The notes: generated by a model from the sequence alone, not told the origin. Shown: positions 1 to 13,949, counted from the first letter of the stretch. The stretch: 64,000 bases of DNA from Parafannyhessea umbonata (GCF_900111255.1 NZ_FOGP01000002.1:124001-188000), one strand, 5' to 3'. Numbers and translations: made by a program.

Positions 1-1930
1 TGTTGCGAGAGTAGTCACCGAAGTTGTAGCTCTCAAGCTGCTCGGTCGACTCGGCGACGACCTTCGCGAGGCGGGAGAGCATCCAGGCGTCCTCGGGCGT
101 CTCTGCCTTCGGGTCGCCCGGGACATAACCCTCGAGGTTCATCTGGACGAAGCGGCTGGCATTCCAGATCTTGGTGACGAACGACCTGGCCTGCTCGGTA
201 CGCGGGCTGTCGATGAGCTCCCTCGTCTTCTTGTCGATGTTGGCATCGAACTTGACGTCCTGGTTGTTGGTGATGAGTGTCAGCAGGTTGTAGCGCATAG
301 CGTCCGCACCGTACTTCTCCATGAGGTCCATGGGGTTGACGCCGTTGCCCTTCGACTTCGACATGCGGCTTCCGTCCTTCGCCAGGATGGTCGCGTAGAT
401 ATACACGTCGTGGAACGGAATCTGGTCCGTGAAGTAGAGCGAGCTCATGATCATGCGGGCGACCCACAGTGCGATGATGTCGCGCGCGGTGACGAGGACC
501 TTGGTCGGGTGGTGCTGGGCGAGCTCCTCGTTGTCGTCAGGCCAGCCCTGGGTGGCAAAGGTCCACAGCTGCGAGGAGAACCACGTGTCAAGGACATCCT
601 CGTCCTGGTGAACGTGGTGGCCTCCGCACTTCGGGCAGACGTCGGCGTCCTCCATAAGTGCGTCTTCCCAGCCGCAGTCCTCGCAATAGAACACGGGGAT
701 GCGGTGGCCCCACCAGAGCTGACGGCTGATGCACCAGTCCTTGAGGTTCTCCATCCAGGTGAGGTAGGTCTGGGTCCAACGCTCGGGGTGGAAGGTCACC
801 TCGCCGCTCTTCACGACCTCGGTCGCGCGCTCCTTGAGCTTGTCGACGGCGACGAACCACTGCTCGCTCAGCCACGGCTCGAGCGCCGTGTCGCAGCGAT
901 AGCAGTGCATGACGGAGTGGTCGAGCTCCTCGATGTGGTCGAGCAGGCCGTGCTCGTCGAACCAAGCGACGACGGCCTCGCGGCACTCGTCGCGGTCCAT
1001 TCCGCTAAACTCGCCGTAACCGTCCACCACGTGGGCGGTCTCGTCGAAGATATTGATCTGCTCGAGGTCGTGCGTCTGGCCCATGGCGTAGTCGTTGGGG
1101 TCGTGGGCGGGCGTGACCTTGACGAAGCCGGTGCCAAAGTTGGCGTCGACGTGCCAGTCGGAGAAGATCTCTATCTCGCGGTTGACGATCGGGAGCATGA
1201 CCTTCTTGCCGATGAGCTTCTGCTTCTCGGGGTCGGAGGGACTCACCGCGATGCCAGTGTCGCCGAGCATCGTCTCGGGACGGGTCGTCGCGACGGTGAT
1301 GTACTCGATGCCGTCGACGGGCTCGACCAGCGGGTAGCGAAGGAACCAGAGGTGGCCCTTCTCGTCGTGGTACTCGGCCTCGTCGTCAGAAATGGCCGTG
1401 CGACAATGGGGGCACCAGTTGACGATGCGCTTGCCGCGATAGATCAGGCCGTCGTGGTACCAGTCGACGAAGACCCTGCGGACGGCCTTCGAGAACTCGG
1501 GGCTCATCGTAAACTTCTCATCGTCGAAGTCGATGGAGCATCCCATGCGCTTGATCTGGCTGACGATCGTTCCACCGTACTCGTGGGTCCAGTCCCAACA
1601 GGCGTCGAGGAACTTCTCGCGGCCAATCTCGAGGCGGGAAACGCCCTCGCTCTTGAGCTTCTTGTCGACCTTGGTCTGAGTCGCGATGCCGGCATGGTCG
1701 GTGCCCAGAATCCAGCGGGTCGAGCGGCCGCGCATGCGGTTGTAGCGGATGAAGGTGTCCTGGATGGTGTCGTCCATCGCGTGGCCCATGTGCAGGATGC
1801 CCGTAACGTTGGGCGGCGGGATTACGACAGTGCAGTCTCCCACTCCCTTACTGCGCTGGTAGCATCCGGCGCTCATCCACTTATCGATGAGCTCGGGCTC
1901 TGCCGACTGAGGATCGTAGTTCTTAGGCAT
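1..1930 (-). CDS. valS: Valyl-tRNA synthetase, N-terminal 643 codons (runs off the window)
   Basis: Class I aminoacyl-tRNA synthetase that charges tRNA-Val with valine in the cytoplasm. I read the frame by hand from the ATG at 1930 (preceded by GGAAG), giving MPKNYDPQSAEPELIDKW. The HIGH-type signature follows as PPPNVTGILHMGHAMDD near residues 40-55. The editing-domain segment includes TTRPETMLGD, and the KMSKS loop reads SRMSKSKGNGV near residue 530. Paired Cys motifs around 'CEDCGWEDA' and 'CPKCGGHH' look like the zinc-binding insertion. The tRNA-binding C-terminus lies outside the window. It is divergent from tcdA with 237 bp between them; I found no convincing T-box in that leader. The family assignment is certain; only the 3' end is missing. 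Confidence 0.96.
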   Translation of the reverse strand, partial: MPKNYDPQSAEPELIDKWMSAGCYQRSKGVGDCTVVIPPPNVTGILHMGHAMDDTIQDTFIRYNRMRGRSTRWILGTDHAGIATQTKVDKKLKSEGVSRLEIGREKFLDACWDWTHEYGGTIVSQIKRMGCSIDFDDEKFTMSPEFSKAVRRVFVDWYHDGLIYRGKRIVNWCPHCRTAISDDEAEYHDEKGHLWFLRYPLVEPVDGIEYITVATTRPETMLGDTGIAVSPSDPEKQKLIGKKVMLPIVNREIEIFSDWHVDANFGTGFVKVTPAHDPNDYAMGQTHDLEQINIFDETAHVVDGYGEFSGMDRDECREAVVAWFDEHGLLDHIEELDHSVMHCYRCDTALEPWLSEQWFVAVDKLKERATEVVKSGEVTFHPERWTQTYLTWMENLKDWCISRQLWWGHRIPVFYCEDCGWEDALMEDADVCPKCGGHHVHQDEDVLDTWFSSQLWTFATQGWPDDNEELAQHHPTKVLVTARDIIALWVARMIMSSLYFTDQIPFHDVYIYATILAKDGSRMSKSKGNGVNPMDLMEKYGADAMRYNLLTLITNNQDVKFDANIDKKTRELIDSPRTEQARSFVTKIWNASRFVQMNLEGYVPGDPKAETPEDAWMLSRLAKVVAESTEQLESYNFGDYSRN

Positions 1931-2167
1931 TTCTTCCACGGTAATGACCGCCTTAGTACGCGCCCGACAGACGGTGTGGGCACTCGTGTCATGAGCGCGC
2001 GCCTCTGCCCGGCTGGGTTGCAAAACGGCTGCACGACGCAGCCAAGTAATGAGAATAGCACGCAAGCCTCGCCAGGCGGGCCACATCGAAACATAGAGTT
2101 AGGACTACAGAAAAGCGCGTGCTACCATGGGCGAGAAGAGCATGACCGACCACCCGAGGAGCCCTGC

Positions 2168-2962
2168 ATGACCGAAGACACGCTGCCCGTCGAAGCACAG
2201 GAGAGCCCGACCGACCGCCTGCGCATCGTCATGGGAGACGAGGCGCTCGAGCGCGTGCAGAACGCGCGCGTCATGATCTTGGGCATCGGAGGCGTCGGCT
2301 CCAACTGCGCCGAGGCGCTGGCGCGCGGCGGGGTGGGAGAGCTCGTCCTTGTCGACCGCGACGTCGTGGCGCCGTCGAACATCAACCGCCAGGCCGTGGC
2401 CTTCCACTCCACGGTTGGCCGGCCAAAGACCGAGGTCATGGCCGAGCTCATCGCCGACATCAACCCCGAGTGCAAGCTGACCCTGGTCCACAAGTTCCTT
2501 TCGAAGGAGAACCTCGTACCGACGCTCGCGGCGCTTCCCCGCCCCGACTACGTCGTCGACGCGATCGACACGGTCAGCCAAAAGCTCATCGTCGCGCAGT
2601 GGTGCCAGGACGAGGGGCTGCCCGAGATCTCGAGCATGGGCGGGGCAAACAAGCTCAACCCGGAGCGCCTGCGCTTCTCGACCATCGAGAAGACCAAGTC
2701 GGACCCCCTCTGCAAGGTAGTGCGCAAGGAGTGCCGCAAGCGCGGCATCAGGGGACTCCAGGTGCTCTACTCGTCGGAGGTGCCCCTCCCCGTCACGCCT
2801 CGCGGGCGCGAGCTGCCCGAGGACGGCTCGCGCCCTCAGAGGGGCGTGACGCTGGGCACCATGAGCTACATGCCGCCCATCATGGGCATGATGATCGCCG
2901 GCCGCGTGATCTGCGAGCTGGCCGGCCTCTCCAACGAACTCGACGTGCAGAAGCCGCTATGA
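2168..2962 (+). CDS. tcdA: tRNA threonylcarbamoyladenosine dehydratase (TcdA/CsdL family)
   Basis: E1-like ThiF/MoeB-fold enzyme of 264 residues, close to the 268 residues of E. coli TcdA. The family adenylates t6A37 in tRNA and dehydrates it to cyclic ct6A. Visible features are the nucleotide-binding loop LGIGGVGSNCAEALAR near residue 38, the acidic VDRD segment with NINRQ just after, and a VDAIDT motif near residue 130. An open frame continues far upstream, but the ATG at 2168 yields the family N-terminus and the leading frame is antisense to valS. Its TGA stop overlaps the ATG of the next gene (ATGA), so the two are probably co-translated. The fold is clear; the exact tRNA role is inferred from family. 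Confidence 0.88.
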   Translation: MTEDTLPVEAQESPTDRLRIVMGDEALERVQNARVMILGIGGVGSNCAEALARGGVGELVLVDRDVVAPSNINRQAVAFHSTVGRPKTEVMAELIADINPECKLTLVHKFLSKENLVPTLAALPRPDYVVDAIDTVSQKLIVAQWCQDEGLPEISSMGGANKLNPERLRFSTIEKTKSDPLCKVVRKECRKRGIRGLQVLYSSEVPLPVTPRGRELPEDGSRPQRGVTLGTMSYMPPIMGMMIAGRVICELAGLSNELDVQKPL

Positions 2963-3816
2963 GCGACGCGACGAAAGACAACGCCGCGTTCCCGCCCGAG
3001 GGCACGCGGCTCTTCGACGCGCACTGCCACCTCGACTTCATGACGAACGCGACCGAGGTGGCCGAGGACGCCCGGAGGATCGGGCTCTCCATCTTGGCGA
3101 CGACCATTGGGCCCGAAGGATACCGTTCGCTCGCGCACGTACTCGCGAACCGACCGAACGTTCGGGTCGCGCCGGGGCTTCATCCCTGGTGGGTAGCCGA
3201 TGGCCGAGCGGACGGGAGGGCCGTGGACGCAGCCTGCAGCCTCGCTGAGGGGTCATCCTGGGTGGGTGAGGTGGGCATCGACCTTTCGCCGCACCATGTA
3301 CCAGAAGGGTCTCGCGACATCCAGGCACAGGCCTTCGAGCGGGTCTGTCAGGCCGCCGCACGTTCAGCGCGAAAGAGCGGCTCTCCCACCGTCATCTCGA
3401 TTCACTCGGTCCGCGGGGCCACGCTCGCCCTCGACATACTGGAGGAGACGGGCTGCCTCGCGACCTGCCGACCCGTCTTCCACTGGTTCAGCGGCACGAG
3501 CGACGAGCTCACGCGCGCCGTCCGCTCCGGCCTCTGGTTCTCGGTGAACGAGATGATGCTCAAGACGCGTCGAGGCCGCGAGTACGCGCGGCAGATCCCA
3601 ATCGAGCGCCTCCTCACCGAGACGGACCTTCCTCCCGAGGAGGGCAAGCCCTTCTCAGCGCGGGCCGTCGCGGACTCGATCGAGCGCACCATCTCCGCAC
3701 TCGGCAAGATCCGCGACATGGACGAGGCGGAGCTCGCCGAGGCCATCGTGGACAACGCGTGCAGTCTCTTCTCCCCTGCCAGCCAAGCACAGCAAGGCCA
3801 CTACGCACGGAGGTGA
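2959..3816 (+). CDS. TatD-family metal-dependent hydrolase
   Basis: 285-residue amidohydrolase-superfamily protein. Metal-ligand motifs of the TatD family are visible: FDAHCHLD near residue 20, VGEVGID near residue 107, an IHS segment near residue 150 and TETD near residue 232. TatD proteins are Mg-dependent DNases/exonucleases or general phosphoesterases, and the true substrate here is unknown. The usual 'H-x-R' stretch is modified (PVISIHSVRG-like), so this is a divergent member, perhaps a TatD-related subfamily. The start is fixed by the ATGA overlap with tcdA. A hairpin terminator shared with clpX lies just downstream. Confidence 0.8.
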   Translation: MSDATKDNAAFPPEGTRLFDAHCHLDFMTNATEVAEDARRIGLSILATTIGPEGYRSLAHVLANRPNVRVAPGLHPWWVADGRADGRAVDAACSLAEGSSWVGEVGIDLSPHHVPEGSRDIQAQAFERVCQAAARSARKSGSPTVISIHSVRGATLALDILEETGCLATCRPVFHWFSGTSDELTRAVRSGLWFSVNEMMLKTRRGREYARQIPIERLLTETDLPPEEGKPFSARAVADSIERTISALGKIRDMDEAELAEAIVDNACSLFSPASQAQQGHYARR

Positions 3817-3880
3817 AACCCAGGGGAGAGGGGCACGACCCCCCGGGGAGCAAACCCATCGCGCATACGCGCATGGCAAA

Positions 3881-3905
3881 GGGGGCCGGACTCAGTCCGA
3901 CCCCC
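3881..3905. terminator. Bidirectional hairpin between tatD and clpX
   Basis: A 25-nt inverted repeat (GGGGG, one mismatch, CGGACT, 1-nt loop, then the complement) sits between the convergent ends of tatD-family gene and clpX. On the minus strand it is followed by TTTGCC. The T tract is short, so termination strength is uncertain. Confidence 0.6.
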
Positions 3906-3930
3906 TCGTTCGTTGCGCATTCGGCGACGA

Positions 3931-5220
3931 CTAGGCGCGCTTCTCGCTTTCCGTGTGACGCACGATCTGCGGCGACTCGTTTCCGCCGACGGACTCGGGC
4001 GTGACGATGACCTTCGTGATCTCAAGGTCGCTGGGCAAATCGAACATCGTGGCCTCGAGCGTGGACTCGCAGATTGCACGCAGGCCGCGGGCGCCGGTGT
4101 TGCGACTGATTGCCTGCCTGGCCATCTCGCGCAGCGACTCCTCCTGAAACTCCAGGTCGACGCCCTCGATCTCGAACATGCGCTTGTACTGCTTGACAAT
4201 CGCATTCTTAGGCTTGGTCAGAATCTCGACCAGGTCGTCCTCGGTCAGCTCCTTGGTAGAGGTGATGACGGGGATGCGGCCGATGAACTCGGGGATCATG
4301 CCGAACTTGTGCAGGTCCTGGGGCATGACCTTCGAGATGAGCTCGTCCTGGTTCTCCTCGACCTTCTTGTTGAGCTCGGCATTGAAGCCGATGCCCTTCT
4401 TGCCGATGCGATCGGCGACGATCTTGTCGAGGCCGACGAAGGCGCCGCCGCAGATGAACAGGATGTTGTCCGTGTTGATGCGGATGAGCTCCTGCTGCGG
4501 GTGCTTTCGACCGCCCTGAGGCGGAACGCTTGCCTCGGTGCCCTCGAGAATCTTGAGGAGCGACTGCTGGACGCCCTCGCCCGACACGTCACGCGTGATC
4601 GAGAGGTTCTCGGCCTTGCGGGCAATCTTGTCGATCTCGTCGATGTAGACGATGCCGACCTCGGCACGCGAGACGTCACCGTCGGCTGCCGTAATGAGCT
4701 TGAGCAGGATGTTCTCGACGTCCTCGCCCACATAGCCAGCCTCGGTGAGGGTGGTGGCGTCGGCGATGGCGAAGGGAACCTCCAGGAATCGGGCAAGCGT
4801 CTGCGCGAGCAGCGTCTTGCCCGTGCCGGTCGGTCCAAGCAGGAGAATGTTGCTCTTCGCGAGCTCAACCTCCTCGCCGTCGGCATTCACGCCGGAGTCG
4901 CCCTGCATAATGCGTCGATAGTGGTTGTAGACGGCGACGCTCATCGCGCGCTTGGCCGCCTCCTGGCCCATGACGTACTGCGACAGCTCGTCGTAGATCT
5001 CATGCGGCGTCGGAAGGTTCTGGAGGGGCTGCTGGGAGGTTTCCTCCTGTATGCCGGCGATGCTCGCGTCATCGTCAGAAATGATGTCCGCGCACTCGCC
5101 AACGCACTCGTCGCAGATGAAGACGCCGTTGGGCCCCTGGATGAGCTTGCGCACCTGGCTGCGGGTCTTGCCGCAGAAGGAGCAGCGCATCTCGGGCGTA
5201 TTGTTGTCGTTTGTCGGCAT
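3931..5220 (-). CDS. clpX: ClpX, ATP-dependent unfoldase subunit of ClpXP
   Basis: AAA+ unfoldase of 429 residues (normal length) that recognises tagged substrates and threads them into ClpP. The N-terminal zinc-binding domain uses C13, C16, C36 and C39. Walker A is GPTGTGKT at 129-136, Walker B is VYIDEID near 195, and RNTGARGLR carries the sensor-2 arginine near 370. The IGF-type ClpP-docking loop (KKGIGFNAE) is present. It is the third gene of tig-clpP-clpX on the minus strand, 35 nt after clpP and with AGGAG before its ATG. This order is the classical bacterial proteostasis operon. Confidence 0.97.
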   Translation of the reverse strand: MPTNDNNTPEMRCSFCGKTRSQVRKLIQGPNGVFICDECVGECADIISDDDASIAGIQEETSQQPLQNLPTPHEIYDELSQYVMGQEAAKRAMSVAVYNHYRRIMQGDSGVNADGEEVELAKSNILLLGPTGTGKTLLAQTLARFLEVPFAIADATTLTEAGYVGEDVENILLKLITAADGDVSRAEVGIVYIDEIDKIARKAENLSITRDVSGEGVQQSLLKILEGTEASVPPQGGRKHPQQELIRINTDNILFICGGAFVGLDKIVADRIGKKGIGFNAELNKKVEENQDELISKVMPQDLHKFGMIPEFIGRIPVITSTKELTEDDLVEILTKPKNAIVKQYKRMFEIEGVDLEFQEESLREMARQAISRNTGARGLRAICESTLEATMFDLPSDLEITKVIVTPESVGGNESPQIVRHTESEKRA

Positions 5221-5255
5221 GTACCTTCTCCTATAGAGATAAAGCTCAGAAAAAA

Positions 5256-5870
5256 CTAGTCGACCTGCTCCGTGCGAGAAGCAATCACCTTGTCGACCAG
5301 GCCGTACTCCATAGCCTCCTGTGCGCGCATGTAGTTGTCACGCTCGGTGTCGGCGTTGATCTTCTCCACGGACTGACCAGTATACTGCGCGAGAAGGCCA
5401 TTGAGATGCTGGCGAATGTACTTCGTCTCGTCCGCCACAATCTGGATGTCGGTCTGCTGGCCCTGCGCGCCGGAGAGCGGCTGGTGAATGAGGACCATGG
5501 AGTTGGGCAGCGCAAGGCGCTTGCCGGGGGTGCCTGCGGCGAGAAGGACGGAGGCCATCGAGGCAGCCATGCCCACGCAAATGGTGGAGACGTCCGGCTT
5601 GATGAAGTTCATCGTGTCAAGGATGCCGAGACCGGCGTAGACCTCTCCGCCAGGAGAGTCGATGTAGAGAGAGATGTCCTTGTCGGGGTCCTGGCTCTCG
5701 AGGTGCAGGAGCTGCGCGATCACAAGGTTGGCGGAGTCGCGCGTAATCTCCTCGCCGAGGAAGACGATGCGGTCGTTCAGAAGGCGGGAGTAGATGTCGT
5801 AGCTGCGCTCGCCACGGGGCGTTTGCTCGACGACATACGGAATAAGCGGAGTGTTGATGGGATTGTGCAT
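5256..5870 (-). CDS. clpP: ClpP serine protease subunit
   Basis: 204-residue tetradecameric serine protease that degrades proteins delivered by ClpX or ClpC. The catalytic triad is visible as S104 (GMAASMAS), H129 (LIHQPL) and D178 (DTERD), offset by +7 from mature E. coli numbering. I chose the ATG at 5870 because AAGGAGA lies 5-6 nt upstream and the protein then begins [13 protein letters not shown]; the open frame extends 19 codons further without a ribosome site. Only one clpP is in this window, although many actinobacteria carry tandem copies. It sits between tig and clpX. Confidence 0.97.
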   Translation of the reverse strand: MHNPINTPLIPYVVEQTPRGERSYDIYSRLLNDRIVFLGEEITRDSANLVIAQLLHLESQDPDKDISLYIDSPGGEVYAGLGILDTMNFIKPDVSTICVGMAASMASVLLAAGTPGKRLALPNSMVLIHQPLSGAQGQQTDIQIVADETKYIRQHLNGLLAQYTGQSVEKINADTERDNYMRAQEAMEYGLVDKVIASRTEQVD

Positions 5871-5951
5871 ACGAGTCTCCTTACGATAAAAATGCGCTCC
5901 GAGGTTGAAGGTACCCCCGGAGCGCACGTGCTAGTCCTGAGACTAAACGGG

Positions 5952-7271
5952 TTACTCAGAATCCTTCTTCGCACGAGCCTCTGCGATCTCGTCGACTTCG
6001 GTGACGGAGGCGTTCTCGACGAGCCAGTTCACGGCCTTGGTGCGGCGGATGGACTCACGGATGGCGGGCATCTGGCCGCTCTCGGTGAACTCCTTCATGC
6101 TCTTCTCGACATCCTCGACGTTGGCGCGCTCGAACTCGGCCTTGACGTCGTCCTCGGTCGCCTCAAAGCCAAGCTTGGCGGCAAGCGCGTCGAGGGCAAG
6201 GGACTGGCGGGCACGCTCGGCAGCCTGCTCGTGGAGGTCGTTCAGGAAGTCCTCGCTCTTGATCTGGCGGGCAGCGAGGTACATGTCGAGGTTCATGCCC
6301 TGACGGCCGAGGGAGCCAAGGAACTCGTTGGCGAGCTCAGAGAAGACCTGGTTCTGGTAGGCCTCGGGAACCTCATCAAGGGTGAGGTGCTTGCCAATCT
6401 CCTCGACGACGCGATCCTCCTTGAGGGCAGGCAGGCTCGTCTTCTTGTCGTTCTCGATCTCCTCCTTGACGGCGTCACGAAGCTCGGCGACGGTGTCGAA
6501 GCCGAAGGACTTCTTGGCGAACTCGTCGTCGAGCTCGGGGGTGACGGTCTTCTTGAGGCCCTTGAGGGTGACGGAGACGGCGAAGTTGTGCTCGTGGTCG
6601 CCATGGGTCTGGGTCCAGCTGATGTCCTTCTGCTCGCCCTTGTTCATGCCGACGACGCCGGCGACGAACTCGGAGGGCAGGTAGGCGTTGCCGAGGCCGA
6701 ACTGGCGGTCGGTGCCGGCGAGCTCCGGGGCGCCCTCCTTGTTCTCGACGTCGAGGACGACGACGTCGCCCTCGACGACGGCGCGCTCCTCGGTCTCGTC
6801 CTCGAAGCTGACGTGGTAGCTCAGGAGCTGCTCGATCTGCTGGTCGATCTCTGCCTCGGTGGCGTTCTGGGGAGGCATGTTGATCGCGGGAGCGTCGTAG
6901 GAGTCAAGCTCGCAGGTAGGCGGAACGTTGATGGTGGCAACCAGGACGAGGTCCTCGTGCTCGACCGCGACGACGGCATCCTCGCCGTAGCTGGGGCGGT
7001 CGACGGGAACGATGTCGAGCTGCTCGAAGGCGGCCGGCTGGGCGTCGTTCACGATGTCCTCTGTTGCCTGGGCCAGGATCGCGTCACGACCGACGATGCC
7101 GTCGATGACGGGACGGGGTGCGTGGCCCTTGCGGAAGCCCTGGAAGTTGTACTTGGCGGCAACCTCCTTGTAGGTGTTGGCGATGGCCTTGTCGACCTCG
7201 GCAGCGGGGACGGTGATAGTGGCGACGACCTTGTCGCTCTCGGGCCTCTCGGCGGTGACGGTGATGTTCAA
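5952..7271 (-). CDS. tig: Trigger factor, ribosome-associated chaperone/PPIase
   Basis: 439-residue chaperone that binds ribosomal protein L23 at the exit tunnel and shields nascent chains. The ribosome-docking signature GFRKGHAPRPVI lies near residue 45, the FKBP-type PPIase domain spans roughly 150-240 (EGDVVVLDVE to VVGMNKGEQKD), and a helical C-terminal domain follows. The best start is TTG at 7271: GGAGG sits 4 nt upstream and the protein starts (M)NITVTAERPES. No in-frame ATG gives a sensible start; upstream frame runs into the tRNA-Leu gene. First gene of tig-clpP-clpX; the 81-nt gap to clpP may hold an internal promoter. Confidence 0.95.
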   Translation of the reverse strand: MNITVTAERPESDKVVATITVPAAEVDKAIANTYKEVAAKYNFQGFRKGHAPRPVIDGIVGRDAILAQATEDIVNDAQPAAFEQLDIVPVDRPSYGEDAVVAVEHEDLVLVATINVPPTCELDSYDAPAINMPPQNATEAEIDQQIEQLLSYHVSFEDETEERAVVEGDVVVLDVENKEGAPELAGTDRQFGLGNAYLPSEFVAGVVGMNKGEQKDISWTQTHGDHEHNFAVSVTLKGLKKTVTPELDDEFAKKSFGFDTVAELRDAVKEEIENDKKTSLPALKEDRVVEEIGKHLTLDEVPEAYQNQVFSELANEFLGSLGRQGMNLDMYLAARQIKSEDFLNDLHEQAAERARQSLALDALAAKLGFEATEDDVKAEFERANVEDVEKSMKEFTESGQMPAIRESIRRTKAVNWLVENASVTEVDEIAEARAKKDSE

Positions 7272-7336
7272 CGTTCCTCCAGTGTTCTCATGCCAGCGAC
7301 AAAGGCGCCCCTGGCCAGTACCTAAGCGGGTGTCAG

Positions 7337-7423
<87 letters not shown>

Positions 7424-7522
7424 AGTTCACACACAGCCTATGGATGATAGCAAAGGTTCGCGTTAATGGTCCTCATCACGCAAATCTTTCCACGTGCTAT
7501 GCGCAAACGGTAGCCACCTCCT

Positions 7523-10746
<3,224 letters not shown>

Positions 10747-10747
<1 letters not shown>

Positions 10748-12000
10748 TAGAAGCGCCTCCCCTCGCGAACGTCGATTGCAAGATAGTCCTCGCGGCCCTT
10801 CATGAGGCGCGCGAACGCCTCGAAGAGGTAGGCCGAGTCATGCGGCCCGGGGTTCGCCTCGGGATGGTACTGGACCGAGAACGCGGGGATATCGAGGAAC
10901 TGGATGCCCTCGGGGGTGCCGTCGTTGAGGTTGACGTGCGTGAGACGTACGCGACCGAAGCGCTCGGACTCGACCACGGGGGCAATGCGCTTCTCGCTCC
11001 AGAAGCGAAGATCGGCGTGGTGCTCCGTCTCGCCACCAGAGAGCTCGGGAACGAGCCTGCCGAGGCTCTCGAACACGAGGCCGTAGTTGTGGTTCTGGGC
11101 CGTGATCTCCACCTTGCCGGTCAGAAGGTTCATGACGGGCTCGTTGCCGCCGTGGTGGCCGAACGGAAGCTTCTGGATCTGGGCGCCTGCGGCGATGGAC
11201 ATGAGCTGGTTGCCCAGGCAGATGCCGAAGACCGGAACCTTGCCGAGCACCTCGCGCGCGCAGGCGGCGGTCTGGGTCACCTGCTCGGGGTCGCCGGGGC
11301 CGTTGGAGAAGAACACGCCATCCGGGCTCTCGGAAAGAACGCGGGCGGCAGGCGTGTCCCAAGGCATGACCGTAACCTCGCAGCCGACAGACGCGAGGCC
11401 CTGCTCGATGCCGCGCTTCTCGCCGCAGTCGAGCGCCACGATGTGGAAGCGCTTCTCGCCCTTTGCGGGAACCGTGTAGCTCTGCTTGGTCGATACGTCG
11501 GGGACGAAGTTGTGGGCCGAGATGGGCAGCGACGTGGCTACGCGGGACACCAGGCTCTCGGGGTCGAGGTCGACCGTCGAGATGGCGGCGCGCATCGCGC
11601 CGGCGGAGCGAATCTTGAGCGTGAGGGCGCGGGTGTCGATGCCCTCGATGGCCACGACGCCATTCTGCTTCAGGAGCTCGGGCAGGCTGCCCTCGCTCGT
11701 CCAGTTGCTGGGCTCATGGCACATGTCATGGACGACGAGACCGCGCAGGAAGAGGCCGCCGGACTGCATGACCTCCCTGCAGACGCCGTAGTTTCCCACC
11801 TGGGGATAGGTGAGCGTAACGATCTGCCCGGCGTAGCTGGGGTCGGAGACGATCTCCTGATAGCCTGCCATGGACGTGTTGAAGACGATCTCTCCGAAGG
11901 TCTCGCCCTCCGCGCCGGCGCACCAGCCCGAGAACGTCGACCCGTCCTCAAGGGCCAGAAGCGCGCGCGCGTGCCTGTGGCGTTGTGCGAGTAGATTCAT
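10747..12000 (-). CDS. carA: Carbamoyl-phosphate synthase, small (glutaminase) subunit
   Basis: 417-residue class I glutamine amidotransferase that hydrolyses glutamine and channels ammonia to CarB. The N-terminal CPSase small-chain domain has [11 protein letters not shown] and [17 protein letters not shown]. The GATase nucleophile is in [12 protein letters not shown], and the His-Glu pair is in [14 protein letters not shown]. It is slightly longer than the usual ~380 residues. GGAGG lies 5 nt before the chosen ATG; an ATG four bases upstream is out of frame. The leader contains a terminator 24 nt upstream of the start and other regulatory structure, so transcription into carA is probably attenuated. 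Confidence 0.97.
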
Positions 12001-12023
12001 TCATTCCTCCTTCTGCCCGTGCT

Positions 12024-12054
12024 AAAAAAAGAGAGTCCCCATAAGGGGGCTCTC
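12024..12054 (-). promoter_or_regulatory. Intrinsic terminator in the carA leader (attenuator)
   Basis: On the minus strand GAGAG-CCCC, a CTTAT loop, then GGGG-A-CTCTC is followed by seven T. It is a complete Rho-independent terminator located 24 nt before the carA start codon and co-directional with carAB, far from the gdhA end, which has its own terminator. This position makes it an attenuator rather than a gene-end terminator. Its CCTTAT (12046-12041) can instead pair with ATAAGG of the upstream hairpin. Confidence 0.82.
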
Positions 12055-12081
12055 GAGAAACTCAGCACTTCATTTTGGGCG

Positions 12082-12113
12082 CCTTATCGGTATCTCTGTA
12101 CCGTCCTTAAAGG
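12082..12113 (-). promoter_or_regulatory. PyrR-type RNA binding hairpin candidate upstream of carA
   Basis: Minus strand: CCTT, asymmetric purine-rich bulge TAAGGA, 5-bp upper stem CGGTA/TACCG, hexaloop CAGAGA, then AT and AAGG closing the lower stem. PyrR anti-antiterminator hairpins are known for a CNGNGA hexaloop above a purine-rich internal bulge, and this element has both. Its 3' arm CC-G-ATAAGG can pair with CCTTATGG of the terminator, forming an antiterminator. UMP-PyrR binding would favour termination. That mechanism is inferred; no pyrR gene is in the window. Confidence 0.65.
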
Positions 12114-12115
12114 TT

Positions 12116-12148
12116 GAAATGAATTCTAGAATGAATCGAATTCATTTC
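12116..12148. promoter_or_regulatory. Perfect 11-bp inverted repeat with ARG-box-like half-sites
   Basis: GAAATGAATTC and its exact complement flank an 11-nt spacer that itself contains another TGAAT, so TGAAT-CGA-ATTCA is embedded. ArgR operators have TGAAT/ATTCA half-sites with 4-bp spacing; here the spacing is 3. A regulator site for arginine control of carAB is plausible. A possible -10 (TATAAC, 12173-12168) lies just upstream, but I see no good -35. Confidence 0.5.
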
Positions 12149-12320
12149 TACGCAAATCAACACAGTCGTTATAAGATTGACATATATACAAGGTCTAGCT
12201 GCGAATATCCAGAAAATAGGCCACTGGTCGTATGAAAGCAAGCTCAGAGCGCATATATGAAACAGAGGTCGTCGAGGACGGACCGGGCAAGACCTCCCAC
12301 CCCAGGCAGGGACGCAAAAG

Positions 12321-12351
12321 AAAAAACCGGATGTCCGAGAGGGGCATCCGG
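12321..12351 (-). terminator. gdhA terminator
   Basis: CCGGATG/CATCCGG stem with an 11-nt loop, followed on the minus strand by TTTTTTCTTTT. It lies 29 nt beyond the gdhA stop and separates gdhA from the carA regulatory region. Confidence 0.88.
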
Positions 12352-12379
12352 CAAGTGGAGATGAACTGGAGAGCTGAGG

Positions 12380-13783
<1,404 letters not shown>

Positions 13784-13784
13784 T

Positions 13785-13796
13785 TACGAATTCGTA
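13785..13796. repeat. 12-bp perfect palindrome upstream of gdhA
   Basis: TACGAATTCGTA lies 50 nt upstream of the gdhA start, next to AT-rich sequence with -10-like hexamers (TATTCT, TATACG) on the minus strand. It could be an operator overlapping the gdhA promoter. No regulator can be named. Confidence 0.35.
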
Positions 13797-13949
13797 TAAA
13801 GAATACGTTCGAAGGATTTCAGAGGCATATCGTCCCAGCTCACCGTAACAAAGAGTAAACGCGAGCTGCCGTTCGCCCCGACGTGGAAAGAAAAGTTGAA
13901 AGCAACGTTGCCCAAAGCGATGCACTCGCCTATACTTCTAGAGCGGCTC

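Noticed and set aside
1931-2167. T-box leader for valS
   Set aside because: I found neither a T-box core nor a terminator in the 237-nt divergent region.
3913-5259. Long open frame on the plus strand opposite clpX
   Set aside because: It is a GC-rich shadow of clpX; the peptide is a repetitive Leu/Val/Asp/Gly mixture without domain, and has no ribosome site.
5211-7325. 704-codon open frame opposite clpP and tig
   Set aside because: It runs antisense through two certain genes and shows the Leu/Val/Asp/Gly composition typical of reverse-strand reading in GC-rich genes.
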